DNA of 64,000 nt from Streptomyces sp. ITFR-16. GTDB taxonomy: Bacteria > Actinomycetota > Actinomycetes > Streptomycetales > Streptomycetaceae. This document shows positions 15,610 to 24,994 of this stretch, piece by piece (positions within the stretch are counted from its first letter, which is position 1; every line of letters starts with the position of its first letter). The translations under genes and the position numbers were made by a program. Where the stretch lies: positions 5,642,001 through 5,706,000 of the forward strand of contig NZ_CP134609.1 in assembly GCF_031844705.1 (NCBI RefSeq), read 5' to 3'. The notes beneath the pieces are model-generated. The model was not told the origin of the DNA and ran no database searches. It saw only the letters and a program-made list of their open reading frames with translations.

Positions 15610-16218
15610 ATGACCGAGATCTTCGCCGTCGCCGTCATCACCGTCCTCGCGGTCATCAGCCCGGGTGCCGACTTCGCGATGGTCGTGCGCAACAGCTATC
15701 TGTACGGCCGCACCACCGGCCTCCTCGCGGCCACCGGGGTCGCCGCGGGCGTCCTCGTCCACGTCACGTACACCATGCTCGGCGTCGGGCTGCTGATCGC
15801 GTCCTCGACCGCCCTGTTCACCGCGCTCAAGCTGGCGGGCGCCGCGTACCTCGTCTACATCGGCGTACGGACCTTCTTCGCCCGCAACGACCTGGACGTC
15901 GACCTGGAGCCGAAGTCCGGCCTGACGCCGTTCGGGGCGCTGCGCACCGGCTTCCTCACCAACGCGCTGAACCCCAAGACCACCCTCTTCGTCGTCTCGA
16001 CCTTCACCCAGGTGGTCGGACCGGACACCGGCCTGTGGCAGCAGGCCGGTTACGGGCTCTTCATGTCCGTCGCCCACTTCGGCTGGTTCGGGCTCGTCGC
16101 GCTGTTCTTCTCGCACGCCCGGCTGCGCACCGCGATGCTGCGGTGGCAGAAGGTCCTCAACCGGGGCATCGGCTCGGTGCTCGTCGGGCTGGGCGTCACC
16201 CTCGGCTTCGCCCGCTGA
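15610..16218 (+). CDS. LysE/RhtB-family amino-acid exporter
   Basis: A 202-residue protein with about six membrane helices. The N-terminal family signature VISPGADFAMVVRNSYLYGR and the internal NALNPKTTLF motif are characteristic of LysE/RhtB translocators, which export amino acids or their derivatives by proton exchange. The ATG at 15610 follows a GGGAGCC stretch and begins right at the conserved N terminus. It is probably co-transcribed with the upstream EI24 gene and is convergent with galM, 11 bases away. The substrate cannot be told from sequence. Confidence 0.9.
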   Translation: MTEIFAVAVITVLAVISPGADFAMVVRNSYLYGRTTGLLAATGVAAGVLVHVTYTMLGVGLLIASSTALFTALKLAGAAYLVYIGVRTFFARNDLDVDLEPKSGLTPFGALRTGFLTNALNPKTTLFVVSTFTQVVGPDTGLWQQAGYGLFMSVAHFGWFGLVALFFSHARLRTAMLRWQKVLNRGIGSVLVGLGVTLGFAR

Positions 16219-16229
16219 CCCGGGTCCTG

Positions 16230-17237
16230 TCAGCCCGCCCGGCGCACCGAGAACCCGTACACCGTCGTCGACACGTACTCCTCGCCCGGCCGCAGCACCG
16301 TGCTCGGGAACTCCGGCCGGTTCGGGGAGTCCGGGAAGTGCTGGGTCTCCAGCGCGATCCCGGCGCACGGGCCGAACGGCCGCCCGTCGAAGTGGTCCGC
16401 CGTGTAGAGCTGGAGGCCCGGCTCGGTCGTCGTGACGGTCAGGACCCGCCCCGACCCCTCGTCGTACAGCTCGGCCGCCGGCGCCGCGCCGTCCGTGTCC
16501 AGCACGAAGTTGTGGTCGTACTCCTTGGAGACCGGCTTCGGCTCCCGGAAGTCGAAGCGGGTCCCGTCCACCGGCAGGAACTCACCGGTCGGCAGCGACT
16601 CCGCGTCGGCCGGGGTGACCGAGGCGGCGGCGATCCGCAGCCGCTGGCCCAGCGCGCTGCCGCTCTCGGCGCCGGCCAGGTTCCAGTACGTGTGGTTGGT
16701 CAGGTTCAGCACGGTCGGCGCGTCCGTCGTCGCCCGGTAGGCGATGCGCAGCGCCCCGTCCGCGTCCAGCGTGTACGCCGCGGTGAGCTCCAGGCGGCCG
16801 GGAAAGCCCTCCTCGCCGTCCGCCGCCACGAGGGAGAGCTCCACCCCGTCCGCGATCTCCCGGGCGTCCCACACACGCTTGTCGAAGCCGCGCGCCCCGC
16901 CGTGCACATGGTTGCGGCCCTCGTTGCGCGTGAGGTGGTGCGTCCGTCCGTCGAGGTCGAACGACGCCCCGCCGATCCGGTTCGCGTACCGCCCGACCAG
17001 CGCGCCGAAGTAGGGCCCGGTGTACTCCTGGTAGGAGGCGAGGTCCGGCAGCCCGAGCGCGATCCCGGCCCGCGCCCCGTCCCGGTCCGGGACCTCGACC
17101 GACTGCACGATCCCGCCGTACGTCAGCACGCGCACCCGTGTGCCGTCCCGCTCCAGCGTCCAGCGGTGCACGGCGGTGCCGTCCGCGAGGGTGCCGAAGT
17201 GTTCCGTGCGCATCGCCGTGTTCGAACCCGTCTCCAT
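16230..17237 (-). CDS. galM: Aldose 1-epimerase (galactose mutarotase)
   Basis: A 335-residue protein. It interconverts alpha and beta anomers of galactose, glucose or related sugars for the Leloir pathway. Catalytic signatures are present: NEGRNHVHGG and NLTNHTYWNL (catalytic His region), DHNFVLD, and the catalytic Glu in GIALETQHFPDSPN. The ATG at 17237 gives METGSNTAMRTEHFG; a start at 17213 (MRTEHFG) is also possible. It is transcribed in the same direction as the SGNH hydrolase 11 bases upstream. Confidence 0.92.
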   Translation of the reverse strand: METGSNTAMRTEHFGTLADGTAVHRWTLERDGTRVRVLTYGGIVQSVEVPDRDGARAGIALGLPDLASYQEYTGPYFGALVGRYANRIGGASFDLDGRTHHLTRNEGRNHVHGGARGFDKRVWDAREIADGVELSLVAADGEEGFPGRLELTAAYTLDADGALRIAYRATTDAPTVLNLTNHTYWNLAGAESGSALGQRLRIAAASVTPADAESLPTGEFLPVDGTRFDFREPKPVSKEYDHNFVLDTDGAAPAAELYDEGSGRVLTVTTTEPGLQLYTADHFDGRPFGPCAGIALETQHFPDSPNRPEFPSTVLRPGEEYVSTTVYGFSVRRAG

Positions 17238-17248
17238 GATCACGGACT

Positions 17249-18166
17249 TTACGCGGGCGGGCGGGCCGCCGTGACGTTGCGGTACGCGATCTCGGCCAGC
17301 CGGGCCTGTCCGTTGCGGCCGGGGTGGAACCAGTCCCACTGGCTGAGCTGCTTGCCGGTGAAGCGGTAGTCGAACACCGCCCCGCCGTCGTAACGGCAGC
17401 GCGTGTCCTTCGCGCACACCTCGCGCAGCACCTCGTTGTACGCCACGACGCGCTCCTGCACCGCGGCCCGCCGGGCCACCGCCGAGGCGCTCATGTCGTC
17501 CGCGTTGCTCAGCATCGACTTGCAGATCCCCAGCTTCCAGATCTGCTTGCCCAGCTGATTGCCGCGCCCCGTCGACCAGAGCCGCATCAGGTCCGGCACG
17601 CTCGACACGTACACCTGCGCCTTCGGTGCCTCGGCGCGCAGCTGACGCATCGACGCCCGGAACGAGGCGCGGAAATCGGCCACCGGGGTCATGGTGCGCA
17701 CCGAGTCCCGGCAGGCGTCGTTGGCGCCGATCATCACCGTCACCAGATCCGGGTCCTCCTTCGCGGCCAGCGCCATCTGCTCCGGCAACTGGGCGATCCG
17801 GGCCCCCGTCTCGGCGTGGTTCCAGCTGCGGGCGGCGGCCCCGGAGGAGCCGAGGAGCCGTACGGCCAGACTGCGCACCGTGCTGTCCGTCCCGGTCGAC
17901 CATGACACCTCGGGGCAGTCCGCCAGCACCGAACAGGCGTCGAAACCCCGGGTGATGGAGTCCCCGACCGCGGCGATCGACTTCGGGCTGCGGTCCCACA
18001 CCGGTCCGGCCGCCGGGGACGGCTTGCGCGCGGTGGCCGACGAGCCCTTGGTGGTCCCGTCGGATCCGGAGTCGCAGCCGGTCAGCGCGGCCGTGCCGAG
18101 GAACGACAGCGCGGCCAGCGCGGCCAGTGCGGTGCGCGAGCGGTGCCGTACGGACCGATCCGGCAT
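17249..18166 (-). CDS. SGNH/GDSL-family lipoprotein hydrolase
   Basis: A 305-residue predicted lipoprotein. The start at 18166 has AGGAGG 8 bases upstream. A basic N terminus, hydrophobic segment and lipobox LTGC near residue 30 give membrane anchoring on the outside. SGNH blocks are clear: block I AAVGDSITRG (Ser nucleophile), block III GANDAC (Asn), and block V DWFHPGRNGQ (Asp/His). Such enzymes hydrolyse esters of lipids, sugars or cell-surface polymers; the substrate is unknown. The close spacing to galM suggests one transcript. Confidence 0.9.
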   Translation of the reverse strand: MPDRSVRHRSRTALAALAALSFLGTAALTGCDSGSDGTTKGSSATARKPSPAAGPVWDRSPKSIAAVGDSITRGFDACSVLADCPEVSWSTGTDSTVRSLAVRLLGSSGAAARSWNHAETGARIAQLPEQMALAAKEDPDLVTVMIGANDACRDSVRTMTPVADFRASFRASMRQLRAEAPKAQVYVSSVPDLMRLWSTGRGNQLGKQIWKLGICKSMLSNADDMSASAVARRAAVQERVVAYNEVLREVCAKDTRCRYDGGAVFDYRFTGKQLSQWDWFHPGRNGQARLAEIAYRNVTAARPPA

Positions 18167-18519
18167 TCCCTGTTCCCCTCCTGTCCCATGCCTCCGGCAC
18201 ACCCTCGCGGCACCGGTCGGCGGGCCCGCGTCCTCCGGCGGGTGAATGCCGGGTGAATCAGGGGCCCGGGACCGACGGTACGTCACACCTCGGACGCCGA
18301 GGCGCGGTAGCTTTTCCACGTCGAACCAGTGGCTCCTTCGTCCGCCCGGCTCCACTCGGGTGGCATCCGAACATCACATCACGTCACATACTGTCGCTTT
18401 TCCGGAGAATAACTCCCGATGCTGTTTACTGATGACAACCTCGGGCAGCGGCCGAGAAAAGGCGGTACGGGCGCGAGGCCGCTGGGGAAGGCGAACCTCG
18501 TCCCACACTGGAGGTCCCG
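18167..18519. other. Divergent intergenic region, SGNH hydrolase / DUF3145
   Basis: About 350 bases holding the promoters of two divergent genes. The part next to DUF3145 is AT-richer, with a CATCACATCACGTCACAT repeat-like stretch at about 18370-18390 and a small GGAG/CTCC inverted repeat near 18402-18416. An in-frame start upstream of the SGNH gene is not supported. No RNA gene or small ORF is convincing. Confidence 0.5.
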
Positions 18520-19014
18520 GTGACGACACGTGGAGTCCTGTACGTTCACTCCGCACCGCGCGCGCTCTGCCCACACGTCGAATGGGCGGTGGCGGGTGTC
18601 CTCGGTGTGCGGGTCCAGCTCGACTGGATCAGACAGCCGGCCGCGCCCGGTACCTGGCGCTCCGAATTCTCCTGGCAGGCCCGCTCGGGCACGGCGTCCA
18701 AGCTCGCCTCCGCGCTGCGCGGCTGGGACCTCCTGCGCTTCGAGGTGACGGCGGAGCCGTCGCCGTCGGCGGAGGGGGAGCGGTACAGCTCGACGCCGGG
18801 GCTGGGGATCTTCCACGCCGTCACCGGCATGCACGGCGACATCCTGGTCCCGGAGGACCGGCTGCGGGCCGCGCTCGCCCGTTCGCTGGGCGGCGAGTCG
18901 GACCTGGAGGCGGAGATCGCCAAACTCCTCGGCAAGCCGTGGGACGACGAACTGGAGTCCTTCCGCCACGCGGGCGAGGGCGCCCCGGTCCGCTGGCTCC
19001 ACCAGGTGGTGTGA
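18520..19014 (+). CDS. DUF3145 domain-containing protein
   Basis: A 164-residue cytosolic protein starting at GTG with GGAGG 7 bases upstream. It matches the actinobacterial DUF3145 family along its length: TRGVLYVHSAPRALCPHVEWA at the start, FEVTAEPS in the middle and FRHAGEGAPVRWLHQVV at the end. This family is commonly found beside the fab operon in Streptomyces. Function is unknown; the conserved position next to fabF hints at a link with fatty-acid synthesis, but nothing in the sequence shows an enzymatic motif. Confidence 0.9.
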   Translation: MTTRGVLYVHSAPRALCPHVEWAVAGVLGVRVQLDWIRQPAAPGTWRSEFSWQARSGTASKLASALRGWDLLRFEVTAEPSPSAEGERYSSTPGLGIFHAVTGMHGDILVPEDRLRAALARSLGGESDLEAEIAKLLGKPWDDELESFRHAGEGAPVRWLHQVV

Positions 19015-19061
19015 CCCCGGCCCCACCGGGCTCCGCCCCCGGCAAGGGCCGCAGACAGCAG

Positions 19062-19097
19062 GAAGCCCGCCTCCCCGGCAAGGGGGAAGCGGGCTTC
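19062..19097. terminator. Bidirectional terminator between DUF3145 and fabF
   Basis: Perfect 9-base arms GAAGCCCGC/GCGGGCTTC (19062-19070, 19089-19097), with an inner CCCC/GGGG stem, between two convergent genes. Confidence 0.75.
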
Positions 19098-19108
19098 ACC
19101 GCGTGAGG

Positions 19109-20371
19109 TCACACGCTCCGGAACGCCAGCACCACGTTGTGGCCACCGAAGCCGAACGAGTTGTTGATCGCCGCGATCGGCCCCTCAGGCAACGCGCGCG
19201 GCGCATCGCGGACGATGTCCGCCTCGACCGCGTCGTCGAGGTTCTCGACGTTGATCGTCGGCGGCGCCATCCGGTGGTGCAGCGCCAGCACCGTCGCCAC
19301 GGTCTCGATGCCACCCGCCCCACCGAGCAGGTGCCCCGTCATCGACTTCGTCGCGGAGATCGCGACATGGTCCAGATCGTCGCCCAGCACCTTGCGCAGG
19401 GCCTTCAGCTCCGCCACGTCGCCCTGCGGGGTGGACGTCGCGTGCGCGTTCAGGTGGACGACCTCGGACGGCTTGAGGTCCGTCTGGTCCAGCAGGTTCT
19501 GCATCGCCGCGGCGATACCGCGACCCGTCGGCTCGGGCTGCGCGATGTGGTGGGCGTCGGCCGAGAGACCCTGGCCCAGCACCTCGCAGTAGACCCGGGC
19601 GCCCCGTGCGGCCGCGTGCTCCGCGGACTCCAGGACGACGACACCGGCGCCCTCACCGAGGACGAAGCCGTCCCGGGCGGTGTCGTAGGGGCGCGACGCC
19701 TTCTCGGGCTCGTCGTTGCTCTTGGACATCGCCATCATGTTGGCGAACGCGGCGATCGGCAGCGGGTGGATCGCCGCCTCGGTGCCACCGGCGAGGACCA
19801 CGTCGGCACGGCCGGTGCGGATCATCTCGACGGCGTAGCCGATCGCCTCGGCACCCGACGCACAGGCGGAGACCGGGGTGTGGACGCCCGCCTGGGCGTT
19901 CACCTCGATCCCGACGTTCGCGGCCGGGCCGTTGGGCATGAGCATGGGCACGGTGTGCGGGGAGACGCGGCGTACGCCCTTCTCCTTCAGCACGTCGTAC
20001 TGGTCGAGCAGGGTGATCACGCCGCCGATACCGGAGGCGATGACCGAACCCAGCCGCTCGGGCTGGATCTTCTCGTCCTCACCGGCCTTGCCGGTGAACC
20101 CCGCGTCCGCCCACGCCTCGCGGGCCGCGATCAGCGCGAACTGCGCCGACCGGTCCAGCTTGCGCGCGAGCGGACGGGGCAGGACGTCAGCGGGATCGAC
20201 GGCCGCGAGGGCCGCGATCCGGACAGGCAGTTCGGCGAAACGTTCGCCCTCAAGAGGCTTGACGCCGGACCGGCCGGCCATCAGACCTTCCCAGGTCGAT
20301 GCGGAATCGCCACCCAGCGGAGTGGTTGCGCCGATACCGGTGACGACCACGGTGCGATTGGTCGAGTTCAC
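19109..20371 (-). CDS. fabF: 3-oxoacyl-ACP synthase II
   Basis: A 420-residue condensing enzyme that elongates acyl-ACP with malonyl-ACP. The GTG at 20371 (VNSTNRTVVVTGIG) has GGAGAAG upstream and fits the family start. The thiolase-fold catalytic triad is intact: Cys170 in VSACASG, His310 in NAHATSTP and His347 in SMTGHLLGG. It is the last gene of the fabD-fabH-acpP-fabF operon, 77 bases after acpP. Type II fatty-acid synthesis genes in this order are a Streptomyces hallmark. Confidence 0.97.
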   Translation of the reverse strand: MNSTNRTVVVTGIGATTPLGGDSASTWEGLMAGRSGVKPLEGERFAELPVRIAALAAVDPADVLPRPLARKLDRSAQFALIAAREAWADAGFTGKAGEDEKIQPERLGSVIASGIGGVITLLDQYDVLKEKGVRRVSPHTVPMLMPNGPAANVGIEVNAQAGVHTPVSACASGAEAIGYAVEMIRTGRADVVLAGGTEAAIHPLPIAAFANMMAMSKSNDEPEKASRPYDTARDGFVLGEGAGVVVLESAEHAAARGARVYCEVLGQGLSADAHHIAQPEPTGRGIAAAMQNLLDQTDLKPSEVVHLNAHATSTPQGDVAELKALRKVLGDDLDHVAISATKSMTGHLLGGAGGIETVATVLALHHRMAPPTINVENLDDAVEADIVRDAPRALPEGPIAAINNSFGFGGHNVVLAFRSV

Positions 20372-20448
20372 TGGAAAATCTTCTCCACGTGTAGAGGGTC
20401 GTGAATCAGCGGCGCCACCGCCGGGTGGCGACACACGAACCGGCTGGA

Positions 20449-20697
20449 TCAGGCCTGGTGCTTGAGGATGTAGTCGGCGGCGTCGCCGACCGTCTTGAGG
20501 TTCTTGACGTCCTCGTCCGGGATCTTGACCTCGAAGCGCTCCTCGGCGGCGACGACGACCTCGACCATGGACAGCGAGTCGACATCGAGGTCGTCGGTGA
20601 AGGACTTGTCCAGCTGGACGTCCTCGGCCGGGATACCGGCGATCTCGTTGACGATCTCGGCGAGACCCTCGAGGATCTCTTCCTGCGTGGCGGCCAT
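20449..20697 (-). CDS. acpP: Acyl carrier protein of fatty-acid synthesis
   Basis: An 82-residue acidic protein. The phosphopantetheine attachment site is Ser41 in DLDVDSLSMVE. Length and helix pattern match AcpP. It carries growing acyl chains between FabD, FabH and FabF. It lies between fabH and fabF. AAGGAG is found upstream of the ATG at 20697. Confidence 0.97.
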   Translation of the reverse strand: MAATQEEILEGLAEIVNEIAGIPAEDVQLDKSFTDDLDVDSLSMVEVVVAAEERFEVKIPDEDVKNLKTVGDAADYILKHQA

Positions 20698-20760
20698 GTT
20701 GGCGCTCCTTCGATGTATATCTGCTGGGTTCGGGCGTCCGGGCGAAAAGACCCGGTGTGC

Positions 20761-21762
20761 CTAGGGGAGGGTAACGACCGTCGCGGCGTAGACGAGACCC
20801 GCCCCGAAGCCGATGACGAGCGCGGTGTCGCCGCTCTTTGCCTGACCGGTCGCCAGGAGCCGCTCCATAGCGAGCGGAATCGAGGCGGCGGAGGTGTTGC
20901 CGGTGGTCTCCACGTCACGGGCGACCGTGACGTGGTCCGGCAGCTTCAGGGTCTTCACCATCGAGTCGATGATCCGCATGTTGGCCTGGTGCGGAATGAA
21001 GACGTCCAGGTCTTCCGGGGCGATCCCGGCCGCGTCCAGCGCCTGCTGGGCGACCTTCGCCATCTCGAAGACGGCCCAGCGGAAGACCGCCTGGCCCTCC
21101 TGAGTGATGGCCGGGAACTTCTCCGGACGGTCGGCGTGGAAGGTGTCCCACGCCACGGTCTGCTTGATCGTGTCGGACTTGTCGCCCTCGGAGCCCCAGA
21201 CCGTCGGGCCTATGGCGGGCACCTTGGAGGGGCCGACGATGACCGCGCCTGCGCCGTCGCCGAACAGGAACGCCGTCGCGCGGTCGCTCAGGTCGGTGAG
21301 GTCGCTGAGCCGCTCCACGCCGATGACGAGCACGTACTCGGCGGAGCCCTCGACGATCATGCCCTTGGCGAGGGTGAGTCCGTAGCCGAAGCCCGCGCAG
21401 CCGGCCGAGATGTCGAAGGCTGCGGGCTTGCCGGCGCCGACCTTGTGGGCGATCTCGGTCGCGATGGCCGGGGTCTGCTTGAAGTGCGACACGGTGGAGA
21501 CGATGACCCCGCCGATCTGCTCCGGGGTGATCCCGGCGTCCGCGATGGCCTTGCCGGCCGCCTCGACGGACATCGCGGCCACGGTCTCCTGGTCGGAGGC
21601 CCAGTGGCGGGTGGCGATGCCGGACCGGGAGCGGATCCACTCGTCCGACGAGTCGATCGTCTCGAGGATCACCTCGTTGGGCACGACACGGGTCGGGCGG
21701 TAGCCGCCGACCCCCATGATCCGTGCGTACGGGGCGCCCTGGCTGGGCTTGATCTTCGACAT
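20761..21762 (-). CDS. fabH: 3-oxoacyl-ACP synthase III
   Basis: A 333-residue initiating ketosynthase that condenses acyl-CoA with malonyl-ACP; in Streptomyces it sets branched-chain starter use. The catalytic residues are Cys122 (SAGCAGFGYG), His258 (IPHQANMR) and Asn289 (TTGNTSAAS). The ATG at 21762 has AAGGAG about 10 bases upstream. Only 13 bases separate it from the fabD stop. Confidence 0.97.
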   Translation of the reverse strand: MSKIKPSQGAPYARIMGVGGYRPTRVVPNEVILETIDSSDEWIRSRSGIATRHWASDQETVAAMSVEAAGKAIADAGITPEQIGGVIVSTVSHFKQTPAIATEIAHKVGAGKPAAFDISAGCAGFGYGLTLAKGMIVEGSAEYVLVIGVERLSDLTDLSDRATAFLFGDGAGAVIVGPSKVPAIGPTVWGSEGDKSDTIKQTVAWDTFHADRPEKFPAITQEGQAVFRWAVFEMAKVAQQALDAAGIAPEDLDVFIPHQANMRIIDSMVKTLKLPDHVTVARDVETTGNTSAASIPLAMERLLATGQAKSGDTALVIGFGAGLVYAATVVTLP

Positions 21763-21775
21763 GCTCTCGGGCTCC

Positions 21776-22696
21776 TTAGGCGCCCGCGTGCTCAGCGATG
21801 AGCGCGCGGGCCGCGTCGAGGTCGTCGGGGGTCTTGAGCGCGAGAGTCCGGACGCCGGGCAGCGCCCGCTTGGCCAGACCGGTGAGCGTGCCGCCGGGGC
21901 AGGCCTCGATGAGCGCCGTGACGCCCAGCTCCTTGAACGTCTCCATGCACAGGTCCCAGCGCACCGGGTTGGCGACCTGGCCGACCAGCCGGGAGATGAC
22001 CTCCGCGCCGGTCGCGACGGCCTTCCCGTCGGCGTTGGAGACATATGTCACGGCCGGGTCGGAGACCTCCAGGGCCGTGGCGGCCTCCCGGAGACGCTCG
22101 ACGGCCGGAGCCATGTGGTGCGTGTGGAACGCGCCCGCGACCTTGAGCGGCACCACGCGGCGCACGCCCTCGGGCTTGTCCTCGGTGAGCGCGGCGATCT
22201 GCGCGGCGGTGCCGGCGGCGACGATCTGGCCGCCCCCGTTGACGTTCGCCGGGGTCAGGCCGAGCTTCTCCAGGTGCGGGACGGTGACCTCGGGGTCGCC
22301 GCCGAGCAGCGCCGCCATGCCGGTCTCGGTGACCGCGGCGGCCTCCGCCATGCCGAGCCCACGGGTGCGTACGAAACGCAGCGCGGCCTCGTCGTCGATG
22401 ACCTCGGCGAGAGCGGCCGCGGTGATTTCACCCACGCTGTGGCCTGCGACGACAGCCGGCGACGCGTCGAGCGCGGCGGCGGAGAGCAGACCGGCGGCGA
22501 CCAGCAGCGGCTGGGCCACCGCGGTGTCACGGATCTCCTCCGCGTCGGCCTTGGTGCCGTAGTGGGCAAGGTCGAGCCCGATGGCGTCGGACCAGGCCGC
22601 GATGCGGTCGGTGGCACCGGGGAGGTCGAGCCAGGGAGTCAGGAAGCCGGGCGTCTGAGCGCCTTGGCCGGGAGCGACGAGTACGAGCACCCTCAC
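21776..22696 (-). CDS. fabD: Malonyl-CoA:ACP transacylase
   Basis: A 306-residue protein that loads malonate onto ACP. It starts at GTG 22696 (VRVLVLVAPGQGAQ); a GTG at 22690 is also in frame. It has the family signature APGQGAQ, the nucleophile Ser87 in AGHSVGE, and the catalytic His in GAFHTHHM. It is the first gene of the fab operon, 83 bases downstream of fasR, matching the fasR-fabDHPF arrangement in which FasR activates transcription. Confidence 0.96.
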   Translation of the reverse strand: MRVLVLVAPGQGAQTPGFLTPWLDLPGATDRIAAWSDAIGLDLAHYGTKADAEEIRDTAVAQPLLVAAGLLSAAALDASPAVVAGHSVGEITAAALAEVIDDEAALRFVRTRGLGMAEAAAVTETGMAALLGGDPEVTVPHLEKLGLTPANVNGGGQIVAAGTAAQIAALTEDKPEGVRRVVPLKVAGAFHTHHMAPAVERLREAATALEVSDPAVTYVSNADGKAVATGAEVISRLVGQVANPVRWDLCMETFKELGVTALIEACPGGTLTGLAKRALPGVRTLALKTPDDLDAARALIAEHAGA

Positions 22697-22758
22697 ACTC
22701 TCTCTTGTGAACGGTCCGGAACACCCGTGGGGACAGGGACGAAGAACCGTATGGGGAA

Positions 22759-22775
22759 TTGTTGATGTCCGACAA
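22759..22775. promoter_or_regulatory. Candidate FasR operator in the fasR-fabD gap
   Basis: A 17-base imperfect dyad, TTGT...ACAA, with AT-rich flanks lies in the 83-base gap between fasR and fabD. FasR is known in Streptomyces coelicolor to bind the promoter of this operon. Assignment here rests on position and the dyad only. Confidence 0.35.
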
Positions 22776-22779
22776 AAGT

Positions 22780-23985
22780 CTAGGACTGGGTATCCCTGTC
22801 GGCCAGACGCCCCAGGATCAGGGCGATCCGCAGAGTGAACGCCGAGCGGACATCGGAGGGCGACCAGCCGGTGACGTCTGTCACACGTCGGAGCCGGTAG
22901 CGCACGGTGTTGGGATGGACGAACAGCATCCGGGCCGCGCCCTCCAGGCTGCTCGCCTGTTCCAGATACACACTCAGCGTCTCCAGGAGGGCCGAACCCG
23001 CTTCTTCGAGCGGTCTGTAGATCTCCTCCACCAACTGATCCCGCGCGGCCGGGTCGCCCGCCATCGCGCGCTCCGGCAGGAGATCGTCCGCGAGCACCGG
23101 CCTCGGCGCGTCCTGCCAGGCGCCGCACGCCTTGAGCCCGGCCGCCGCCGCCTGCGCGGACCGGGTGGCCGCCAGCAGGTCGGGCACCACCGGGCCGGCG
23201 ACGACCGGCCCCGCCGCGTACGGGCCGATCAGGGCCTTCGCGACCTGGAGCGGGTTGTCGCTGCCGCCCGCGATGACGACCAGCCGGTTGCCGAGCACCC
23301 CGGTCAGGACCTGGAGCTTGGCGTGCCGGGCGGCCCGGCGGATCGCCTCCACGGTCAGCTCGCTGTCGCCGTCGGGGGCGGTGCCGAGCAGGACGCAGAC
23401 GTGTTCGGGGGAGTTCCAGCCGAGCGCGGCGGCCCGGGAGACGGCGCCCTCGTCGGCCTCGCCGGACAGCACCGCGTTGACCACCAGCGATTCGAGCCGG
23501 GCGTCCCAGGCGCCCCGCGCCTCGGCCGCCTGCGCGTACACCTGGGCGGTGGCGAAGGCGATCTCGCGGGCGTAGACGAGCAGCGCCTCGCGCAGCACCG
23601 ACTCGTCGCCGGGCGCGGCGACCTCGTCGATCGCCGCCTCCATGACCTCGATCGTCGTACGCACCATCTCGACGGTCTGGCGCAGCGTGATCGCCCGGGT
23701 CAGCTCGCGCGGAGCCGTACCGAAGACGTCGGTCGAGATGGCCTGCGGGGTCTCGGGGTGCCGGAACCACTCGGTGAACGCGGCGATACCGGCCTGGGCC
23801 ACCAGGCCGATCCAGGACCGGTTCTCCGGAGGCATCGCCCGGTACCACGGCAGCGACTCGTCCATGCGGGCGATCGCGTTCGCGGCCAGTCGGCCGGAGG
23901 ACTGCTCCAGCCGCTTCAGGGTCGCGGCATGGAGATGGGCGTCGTTCGCAGCGGGCTGCTCAGGATCGGGTCGGGGCACGGACAC
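22780..23985 (-). CDS. fasR: PucR-family regulator of fatty-acid synthesis (FasR-like)
   Basis: A 401-residue protein starting at GTG 23985. The C terminus carries the PucR-type helix-turn-helix (SSLEGAARMLFVHPNTVRYRLRRVTDVTGW, near residues 350-380). The central part resembles the GGDEF-like CdaR domain. Immediately upstream of fabD in the same direction it matches FasR, the activator of the Streptomyces fab operon. It probably senses acyl metabolites through its N-terminal half, which is inference from the family. Confidence 0.9.
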   Translation of the reverse strand: MSVPRPDPEQPAANDAHLHAATLKRLEQSSGRLAANAIARMDESLPWYRAMPPENRSWIGLVAQAGIAAFTEWFRHPETPQAISTDVFGTAPRELTRAITLRQTVEMVRTTIEVMEAAIDEVAAPGDESVLREALLVYAREIAFATAQVYAQAAEARGAWDARLESLVVNAVLSGEADEGAVSRAAALGWNSPEHVCVLLGTAPDGDSELTVEAIRRAARHAKLQVLTGVLGNRLVVIAGGSDNPLQVAKALIGPYAAGPVVAGPVVPDLLAATRSAQAAAAGLKACGAWQDAPRPVLADDLLPERAMAGDPAARDQLVEEIYRPLEEAGSALLETLSVYLEQASSLEGAARMLFVHPNTVRYRLRRVTDVTGWSPSDVRSAFTLRIALILGRLADRDTQS

Positions 23986-24089
23986 AAGACTGCCTTATCC
24001 GGACGGGTGCCCGAAGGGGCGGGGCCGGTGGCGGGTCGTACCGGGCGGAGTCCGGCGCCCGCCGGGTCCGGGCGGGCTACCGTGGGCGG

Positions 24090-24746
24090 GTGATTTCCGT
24101 ACGTCGCTCGGGCGACCGATTCAGGGGCGGGGACGGGGCGGCCGGCATCGAGTCCCGGCACTCCTTCTCCTTCGGCACCTTCTACGATCCGGACAACCTC
24201 CGCTTCGGCCCGGTCCTGGCGTGCAACGAGGAACGGCTCGCGCCCGGCGCGGGCTTCGAGGAGCACCCGCACAGTCACACCGAGATCGTCACCTGGGTCG
24301 TGGAGGGCGAGCTGACCCACCGCGACTCGGCGGGCCACGCCACCGTCGTACGGGCCGGCGACGTCCAGCACCTCAGCGCCGCCTCCGGCGTCCGGCACGT
24401 CGAACGCAACGACGTGGACCGTCCTTTGACGTTCCTTCAGATGTGGCTCGCGCCGCTGGAGCCCGGCGGCGAGCCCGCGTACACGACCGTCCCCGGCATC
24501 GCCGACTCCACCCCGTACGCCCTGCCGGAGGCGGGGGCCATGCTCCATGTGCGGCGGCTGGCGGAGGGCGAGCGCACGGCCGTCCCGGACGCTGCGCGCG
24601 CGTACGTCCATGTGGTGCGGGGCGGGGTGCGCCTCGGCGATCAGGAGCTGACGGCGGGCGACGAGGCCCGGATCACCGGCGAGGAGGGCCTCGAACTGGT
24701 CGCGGACGGACCGGCCGAGGTGCTGGTCTGGGAGCTTTCGGCCTGA
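24090..24746 (+). CDS. Pirin-family bicupin protein
   Basis: A 218-residue protein starting at GTG 24090. The N-terminal cupin has the pirin metal site, with HPHSHTEIVTWV (His, His and Glu ligands) and a later GDVQHLSAASGVRH. The early RHSFSFGTFYDP is a strong pirin signature. Pirins bind iron and act as quercetinases, redox sensors or regulatory partners; the role here is unknown. It is transcribed divergently from fasR. Confidence 0.92.
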   Translation: MISVRRSGDRFRGGDGAAGIESRHSFSFGTFYDPDNLRFGPVLACNEERLAPGAGFEEHPHSHTEIVTWVVEGELTHRDSAGHATVVRAGDVQHLSAASGVRHVERNDVDRPLTFLQMWLAPLEPGGEPAYTTVPGIADSTPYALPEAGAMLHVRRLAEGERTAVPDAARAYVHVVRGGVRLGDQELTAGDEARITGEEGLELVADGPAEVLVWELSA

Positions 24747-24994
24747 GCCGCCCGCGCTGCGTGCGGGGAGGGCCCGGCTCCGGGAACACCCGCGGCGGGC
24801 CGCACCATGTCGGTCACGGCCGGGGAGAGTATCGGCCATTCACGATCTCTGACTACCGGGACCGCGGGGCCTGTTGGCATGTTGGCCTCGGTGAGAATAC
24901 GGCCGTGGTTCGCCCCCTGTTCGCCCCGGCGGCCTAGTTTTCGCAGGCACGTGGACGGACAACCCCGAACCACTCTCCCCCCAGAGGTCCCCTG

